From an uncultured Gammaproteobacteria bacterium (GTDB lineage Bacteria > Pseudomonadota > Gammaproteobacteria > Pseudomonadales > Pseudohongiellaceae): 64,000 nucleotides of DNA. The stretch covers positions 1 to 64,000 of the forward strand of contig CAJXUA010000006.1 of NCBI GenBank assembly GCA_913060695.1, given 5' to 3'. Shown piece after piece: positions 59,142 to 64,000 of the stretch. The translations under genes and the position numbers were made by a program. The notes beneath the pieces are model-generated. The model worked only from the letters and a program-made list of their open reading frames with translations. It made no database searches and was not told the DNA's origin. Position 1 is the stretch's first letter; every line of letters begins with the position of its first letter.

Positions 59142-59945
59142 CTACAGTACGTCGCCGAAGGCATGACGGATACGCATGAAGACCCAGCCCCCGAAGCAAT
59201 AGGTAAAGAGGGATACCGGAACGATAATCTGGAAACTCGTCATTGGGAAGTTACCCAATAGTATCAGTTCGCGGTAGCTGTCGACGAAGTTGTGCATGGG
59301 GTTTAGCAATAACCAAGGCTGGTACTCTACCGGTATCAGTGAGATCGGGTAGACGATCGGCGTCAGGAAGAACCACGAGGTCAGCGTTAGAGTAACGATC
59401 TGCTGAATATCCCGCAGGAACACACATAGTGCCGAGAGTATGGCGACCAAGCCCATAGTGAACAGGAACTGAAATGCGAAGATCAGAGGCACCCAGAACC
59501 ACATGAGGTTGAAGTAACCCTGTGTCATTAGGTAGACGAGGAACAGCGATAGCGCTATGCCATGGACCATATAAGGCACGATAGTACCGACACCGGGGAT
59601 TATCTGCACCGGGAACATGACCTTGGTAATCAGCGGTGCTTTCTCTAAAAGAAGAGTGCTCGCCCTACCCATGGCGTCGCCGAATGCGAACCACGGTAGA
59701 TAGCCCATCATCATAAATATCACGAAGGGCGTATTGCCATACTCCACCGGCATAGGTGCTCTAAACACCACGCTAAAGACGAAGGAGTAGATCATGATAT
59801 TGACGATCGGAGTGATGAATAGCCACACCATGCCGCCAAAGGAGCCAGCAAACTGACCAGTAAAGTCCTGACGCACAAAGTTGTGAAACAGGCGATAGTG
59901 AACGATGGGGGCAAATAGCCACTGTCGAAGCAGTTGAAAAAACAT
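59142..59945 (-). CDS. Polysaccharide ABC exporter permease (Wzm/KpsM-like)
   Basis: A 267-residue ABC-2 type permease with six predicted helices. It begins MFFQLLRQWLFAPIVHYR and contains FGGMVWLFITPIVNIMIYSFVFSVVFR. With the downstream ATPase it would export an undecaprenyl-linked polysaccharide to the periplasm. It starts 41 bases after the TolC-family gene, probably in one operon with the type I secretion genes. Confidence 0.9.
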   Translation of the reverse strand: MFFQLLRQWLFAPIVHYRLFHNFVRQDFTGQFAGSFGGMVWLFITPIVNIMIYSFVFSVVFRAPMPVEYGNTPFVIFMMMGYLPWFAFGDAMGRASTLLLEKAPLITKVMFPVQIIPGVGTIVPYMVHGIALSLFLVYLMTQGYFNLMWFWVPLIFAFQFLFTMGLVAILSALCVFLRDIQQIVTLTLTSWFFLTPIVYPISLIPVEYQPWLLLNPMHNFVDSYRELILLGNFPMTSFQIIVPVSLFTYCFGGWVFMRIRHAFGDVL

Positions 59946-59986
59946 TCCTAGTCTAGACTTCCTTTAAAATAAGAGAGTGGCGTGGC

Positions 59987-61351
59987 CTAATTCTGTGGTG
60001 CGATCAACCAGTTGCCAACGTCCAATAAGTCGTCTGCGCTAAGAATACCCGCTTCGCGCTTGAGTAAAAGATTGTAGCGAATATGGGCGTAGCGAGCGCG
60101 TTGCAAGTCACGTTCTGCCGCGAAACGATCACGCAGGGCGTTAAGCACATCGACGCTGTTGACAGTGCCAAGTTCGAAACCGCGCTGCATTGCTGTATAG
60201 GAAAGCGCTGTGGATTCAACTAATCGCTCTGCCGCAGTAATTTGCAACTCGCTAGATTTGGCCTGCAAATAGGCTAAACGAGTGCGCTCGACAATCTCCA
60301 ATTGAATTTGTCTTAACTCATTCTGCGCAATACTGTGTTGGCTTCTTGCCTCGTTTACTCCGGCACGATTGCGCCCGCCTGCGAAAAGGGGAACGGTCAC
60401 ATTGAGGCCGATATAACTAGAGTCGGTGCTGTTAGAGAGGGTGTTGTCATAGCCGAGGTTAGAGCTTTGCTGTTGGGCGACGATAGAGACACTGGGCATA
60501 TAAGCTCCTTGTCTCTGATCTATGCGCTTATTCGCTGCACGCACTGCGTACTCGCGAGCGATGATTTGTTGATTGCCATTGCGAGCACGTTCGAGCCATG
60601 TCTCTACGCTACCTTCTACGGAGGGTATTTCTATCTCTTCATTCAGGCGATAAAGTTCACCAACGCTCACTCCGGAAACTGAGCGGAGCTTTTCGCGAGC
60701 TAAGGCGAGTTCACTCTCTCTAGTGAGTTGCTCTGCCTGGACAGATGCAAACCTAGCCCGAGCATTATACAAGTCGGTAATCTGGGTTGATTGTAGTTCA
60801 TATAGCGACTCGATCTGTCGCAGTTGATTACTGAAAGTTTCGACTTCTGCGTTGATTGAAGTGACTGCGTCTTCAGCTTGCAGAACCTCGAAATACTTCT
60901 CTGCCACGTCAGTAAGTACGTATGAAAGCTGGGCGTAATACTCTGCTTCGGCTTGATCTTCAGCAAGATAAGCAGCACTTCGTGCGCTAAAAGCCGACCA
61001 GTTAAACAGGACTTGGGTGAGTTGGACAGAGTAACGTTCGCCACGATACTTATTACGGACATCCCGTACATTGTCCAACTGATTATTATCCGAGACACTT
61101 CCATTGGCACTGAGTTGTGGCAGTAGTTCTCCATTCGCGGCTTTTTTGCGTGCCGAACTAATGTCCAATCGATCGCGTGAAATCCGCAGCTCAGGACTAT
61201 AATCAAGCGCTGCGGTAAAGAAATCTTCCAGAGTACTGCCTTGCACTACTAAGCGAGTTACAGCCTCTTCTGAGACTTCAGCCGCGTAGGAAGGCAATAC
61301 ACTTGCACAAGCGAGGCTAAGGCAGAGCGTTGAAATGTAAAGGGCTTTCAT
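59987..61351 (-). CDS. TolC-family outer membrane channel protein
   Basis: A 454-residue exported protein with a signal peptide (to about residue 23, SYAAEV) and two repeats of the outer membrane efflux protein fold with long coiled helices (for example SARKKAANGELLPQLSANGS and ERTRLAYLQAKSSELQITAAER). It would form the outer membrane exit for the type I system. It starts five bases after the stop of the adaptor gene, so the two are in one operon. Confidence 0.92.
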   Translation of the reverse strand: MKALYISTLCLSLACASVLPSYAAEVSEEAVTRLVVQGSTLEDFFTAALDYSPELRISRDRLDISSARKKAANGELLPQLSANGSVSDNNQLDNVRDVRNKYRGERYSVQLTQVLFNWSAFSARSAAYLAEDQAEAEYYAQLSYVLTDVAEKYFEVLQAEDAVTSINAEVETFSNQLRQIESLYELQSTQITDLYNARARFASVQAEQLTRESELALAREKLRSVSGVSVGELYRLNEEIEIPSVEGSVETWLERARNGNQQIIAREYAVRAANKRIDQRQGAYMPSVSIVAQQQSSNLGYDNTLSNSTDSSYIGLNVTVPLFAGGRNRAGVNEARSQHSIAQNELRQIQLEIVERTRLAYLQAKSSELQITAAERLVESTALSYTAMQRGFELGTVNSVDVLNALRDRFAAERDLQRARYAHIRYNLLLKREAGILSADDLLDVGNWLIAPQN

Positions 61352-61356
61352 ACGCG

Positions 61357-62724
61357 TTAATCTTCAATTAGGCTGCGAGCGATCGCATTGGAAAATGGTT
61401 TCATTACATATTGTAGGAATGTTCGCTCGCCAGAGGCGATGAGCACTTCGGCGGGCATACCAGGGACCAGTGTCAACGAGCCAAGTGCTTCCATGCTCTC
61501 GGGGTTTACAGACACCCGTGCTAAGTAAAATGGTATTCCTGTTTGTTGGTCGGCCATCGCATCGGCGGACAGGCTTAGCACAGTGCCAAACAGCGTTGGA
61601 GTACTACTGCCGAAACTCGAGAAGCGAATGGTCGCAACCTGGCCAACTTGCACTCGATCGATGTCGATTAAGGGTACTCGCGCCTCGATAATTAGTTCGT
61701 CCCCCTGTGGCACGACTTCGGCGATGGGAGCACCAGGGCCGACTACTCCGCCTTCGGTGTGATACTGCATACCACTAACAATGCCAGATTCCGGTGCGCG
61801 AATAATAGTCCGCTCTACTACATCGTTCAGTGCAAAGATGCGTTCGCGGAGGTCTTTCAGGCGTGTCTGGGTTTCGCTAAGTTGCGACACAACCTCGGAG
61901 CGGAATTCATTTTCAGTCTGTAGTATCTGTAACTGTGTTTCGCCTATCTGCATCTCCGTCGAGGCAATGCTAGAGAGTAATTCGGCGGCTTCGCCCTCAT
62001 AACTGGCGTGGCTGCGTTCTAGATTGCGCAGGCGTAATTTGTCGGAAAAACCCTGTTCCAACAAGATGCGTGTGTCTGCTAATTCTTCGCCAAACGAGGC
62101 CGCGAGTTCCTCTTTGCTCTCGCGCACAGCCTTCAAACCCGTTACCCTCGAACGCAGCTGTTCAATACGTTGTTTTAGCACTGCGATGCTGCCCTCGCGA
62201 GACGCCTTACGCGCGGCAAATATCTGTTTCTGAGCAGCGAGTTCGGAGCGCGCGTTGACATCGGATGTGTCGAGCGTGGAAGGAAGGTTAAAATCTTCGA
62301 GGCCATCGCGCTCAGCAAGTAAACGGGCCTCGAGAGCACTAACAGCAGTGAACTGCGCAGTTGCGATTTCCAATTGTGCAAGGGACTGTGTGCTATCGAG
62401 TTCTATTAGTGGTGCGCCAGCGTCAACATAGTCACCGTTCTGGACGTAGATCTTACTGATCATGCCACCTTCGAGGTGCTGAATCGTCTTCTTATAGGAG
62501 CGCACAGTTACAGCGCCAGGAGCATGTGCTGCTCCGTCGATCGGCGCTGTAACAGCCCACACACCGAATACGCCAAAGACTAAAAAGGCAATTATCAATC
62601 CAGCTCTGCTTGGCGCTTCGATACCGGTATCGACCTCGAAAGGTTCAGGCGCGCGCACTGCCTTGCTCGGTCTGCTGCCAGTCAGTACTGGTAAATTGTC
62701 CTGATCGTTCTGTTTGTCAGTCAC
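61357..62724 (-). CDS. HlyD-family membrane fusion protein of type I secretion
   Basis: A 455-residue adaptor with a short cytoplasmic end, one membrane helix (about residues 41-61) and a periplasmic part. The lipoyl half-motif QHLEGGMISKIYVQNGDYV, a long coiled-coil hairpin (about 120-300) and the C-terminal VPLIDIDRVQVGQVATIRF are as in PrtE/AprE-type proteins. The start is GTG 62724 with AGGA upstream. It links the ABC protein to the TolC-family channel. Confidence 0.93.
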   Translation of the reverse strand: MTDKQNDQDNLPVLTGSRPSKAVRAPEPFEVDTGIEAPSRAGLIIAFLVFGVFGVWAVTAPIDGAAHAPGAVTVRSYKKTIQHLEGGMISKIYVQNGDYVDAGAPLIELDSTQSLAQLEIATAQFTAVSALEARLLAERDGLEDFNLPSTLDTSDVNARSELAAQKQIFAARKASREGSIAVLKQRIEQLRSRVTGLKAVRESKEELAASFGEELADTRILLEQGFSDKLRLRNLERSHASYEGEAAELLSSIASTEMQIGETQLQILQTENEFRSEVVSQLSETQTRLKDLRERIFALNDVVERTIIRAPESGIVSGMQYHTEGGVVGPGAPIAEVVPQGDELIIEARVPLIDIDRVQVGQVATIRFSSFGSSTPTLFGTVLSLSADAMADQQTGIPFYLARVSVNPESMEALGSLTLVPGMPAEVLIASGERTFLQYVMKPFSNAIARSLIED

Positions 62725-62759
62725 GTTCTTTTATCCTAATGTCGTTCGCAATGATTGTT

Positions 62760-64000
62760 TCAACCTGGAGCGGCCTTGCGTTTGTCGGCTTGTGGCATGA
62801 GGTTGGCGAGGACTTGTTCACGCGGACCAAAGCTGACCGCGGCGCCGTCCTTCATGACGAGAATCTTGTCTACACACATCAACACCATAGTGCGGTGGGT
62901 AATCACGACGACGGTACAACCTCGTTCTTTAACTCTTTGCAGCGCCGCTACGAGTTCGCGCTCGCCTTGATCATCGAGATTAGAATTAGGTTCATCTAAA
63001 ACGATGAGTTTAGGGTTGCCGTATACAGCACGTGCGAAACCGATGCGTTGTCGTTGCCCGCCAGAGAGTATGCCGCCGCTACCGCCAATGAGCGTGTCGT
63101 AGCCATTAGGCAAGCGCAGGATGAGTTCGTGTACTCCGGCAAGTTGCGCAGCGTCCACGATTTTGTCAGGGTCAATCTCACCGAAGCGGCAGATGTTCTC
63201 GGAGATGGTGCCATCGAATAACTCGATGTCCTGAGGCAGATAGCCAATGTGAGGGCCCAGCTCGCGGCGGTCCCAAGAGAAGATGTCGGCGCCATCTAAA
63301 CGCACCTTACCGCCTCCGGTTGGCCAGATGCCGAGCAGAGCTCTGGCGAGACAGGATTTTCCAGACGCACTCGGTCCCACGATACCCAAGGCTTCGCCCG
63401 CCGCAAGCTCAAAGGCAACGCCCGAAACCACGGGAGCACGTGCACTTGGCGGCGTTATATATATCCCTTCGACACTGAGATTGCCCTTAGGATCTGGCAA
63501 AGACATTGTCTCTGTGTCTTTCGGAATGTTCTCTAATAATTGGCCGAGTCTATCATACTGAGCGCGAGCTACAGAGAAGCCTTTCCAAGTGCCCACCAGC
63601 ATGTCGATTGGCGCGAGCGCTCGGCCGAGTAATAGGGAGCCAGCAATCACCATGCCGGGCGATATTTCCTGGTTAAGAGCCAGTAGAGCGCCCAAGCCGA
63701 GGATTAGAGATTGCGTGATAACGCGAAAAGATTTGGAGAATGTAGTGAGAATGCCGGCCCAGTGGCTGGCGTCGGTCTGCAGGAAGAGTACCTTGTTGGC
63801 ACGCACTTGCTGACGTTTGCGAACATCTTCGATCATGCCCATTGCTGAGATGACTTCCACATTGCGAATACTGCCATTGATTTGATTGTTTACCCAGTTC
63901 GCTTCGGTATTGGCATCCTTGAGCTTGGTAGTGGTGACCTTCTCCGTAACATAGGCCAAAGCTACCATGACTAAACCGGCGATTATGGCGACGACACCGA
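62760..64000 (-). CDS. Type I secretion ABC transporter, PrtD family (5' end beyond window)
   Basis: At least 412 residues are visible, and the frame stays open to the window edge, so the N-terminus is missing. The remaining membrane domain (several helices, to about 150 residues from the edge) is followed by the ATPase with Walker A GPSASGKSC, signature LSGGQRQRIGFARA and Walker B LIVLDEPNSNLD. Such proteins export RTX-type toxins, proteases or surface-layer proteins with a C-terminal secretion signal. The substrate gene is not in the window and may lie upstream. Confidence 0.93.
   Translation of the reverse strand, partial: GVVAIIAGLVMVALAYVTEKVTTTKLKDANTEANWVNNQINGSIRNVEVISAMGMIEDVRKRQQVRANKVLFLQTDASHWAGILTTFSKSFRVITQSLILGLGALLALNQEISPGMVIAGSLLLGRALAPIDMLVGTWKGFSVARAQYDRLGQLLENIPKDTETMSLPDPKGNLSVEGIYITPPSARAPVVSGVAFELAAGEALGIVGPSASGKSCLARALLGIWPTGGGKVRLDGADIFSWDRRELGPHIGYLPQDIELFDGTISENICRFGEIDPDKIVDAAQLAGVHELILRLPNGYDTLIGGSGGILSGGQRQRIGFARAVYGNPKLIVLDEPNSNLDDQGERELVAALQRVKERGCTVVVITHRTMVLMCVDKILVMKDGAAVSFGPREQVLANLMPQADKRKAAPG

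Overview
The window reads as the oriC-side end of a chromosomal contig from a marine-type gammaproteobacterium of the Pseudomonas/Cellvibrio relatives. That placement is an inference from gene order. dnaA-dnaN-recF-gyrB, plsC, gmhB, glyS, glyQ, an htrB-like acyltransferase, trkH/trkA, rsmB, fmt, def, a LysM protein, dprA, hemF and aroE follow each other much as they do next to the Pseudomonas origin. The later cox, znu and polA-engB-cytochrome c4-dsbA-GGDEF blocks are also arranged as in that group. No species can be named. The first 44 bases are not genomic: they match an Illumina Nextera i5 adapter, an 8-base index and the transposase end, joined directly to the last codons of dnaA.

Layout. 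45-23639: replication and housekeeping genes (clamp, RecF, gyrase B, glycyl-tRNA synthetase, potassium uptake, formyl-Met start and removal, DprA, PurE, HemF, AroE, OpdA), with two ParB-binding (parS) sites inside recF. 23640-38286: respiration. A coxB-coxA-ctaG-coxC operon with SURF1 runs right. A second, different cytochrome oxidase operon (II-I-III-III-IV) runs left to meet it at a bidirectional terminator. ctaB and sco follow, but the heme A synthase gene ctaA, usually found in this block, is absent. 38280-40827: divergent zinc uptake genes znuCB/znuA around a Zur-like site. 40875-48077: polA (proofreading residues lost), engB, cytochrome c4, dsbA and a diguanylate cyclase. 48155-57935: a ten-gene type II secretion operon in the order L-M-E-F-D-G-H-I-J-K, with a predicted lipoprotein secretin and no gspC. 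57932-64000: a leftward run of a type I secretion ABC protein (cut by the window end), HlyD-family adaptor, TolC-family channel, then a Wzm/Wzt polysaccharide exporter.

How the parts fit. The cox genes, assembly factors (CtaG, SURF1, Sco, CtaB) and cytochrome c4 describe an aerobic chain with two haem-copper terminal oxidases. DsbA and the two secretion systems serve the periplasm and cell surface. DsbA would oxidise exported proteins, the type II system would move folded ones out, and the type I and Wzm/Wzt genes export a protein and a glycan. No substrate genes or glycosyltransferases lie in the window.

The genome is compact. Of eight convergent gene junctions, six are within 7 bases or overlap, and two pairs end inside one shared CTAG. 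The other two convergent junctions carry hairpin terminators. I see no tRNA, rRNA, insertion sequence, prophage or CRISPR array. The best candidates for new biology are the structured leader in front of coxB, the paired oxidase operons without ctaA, the exonuclease-dead DNA polymerase I, and the secretion gene arrangements.
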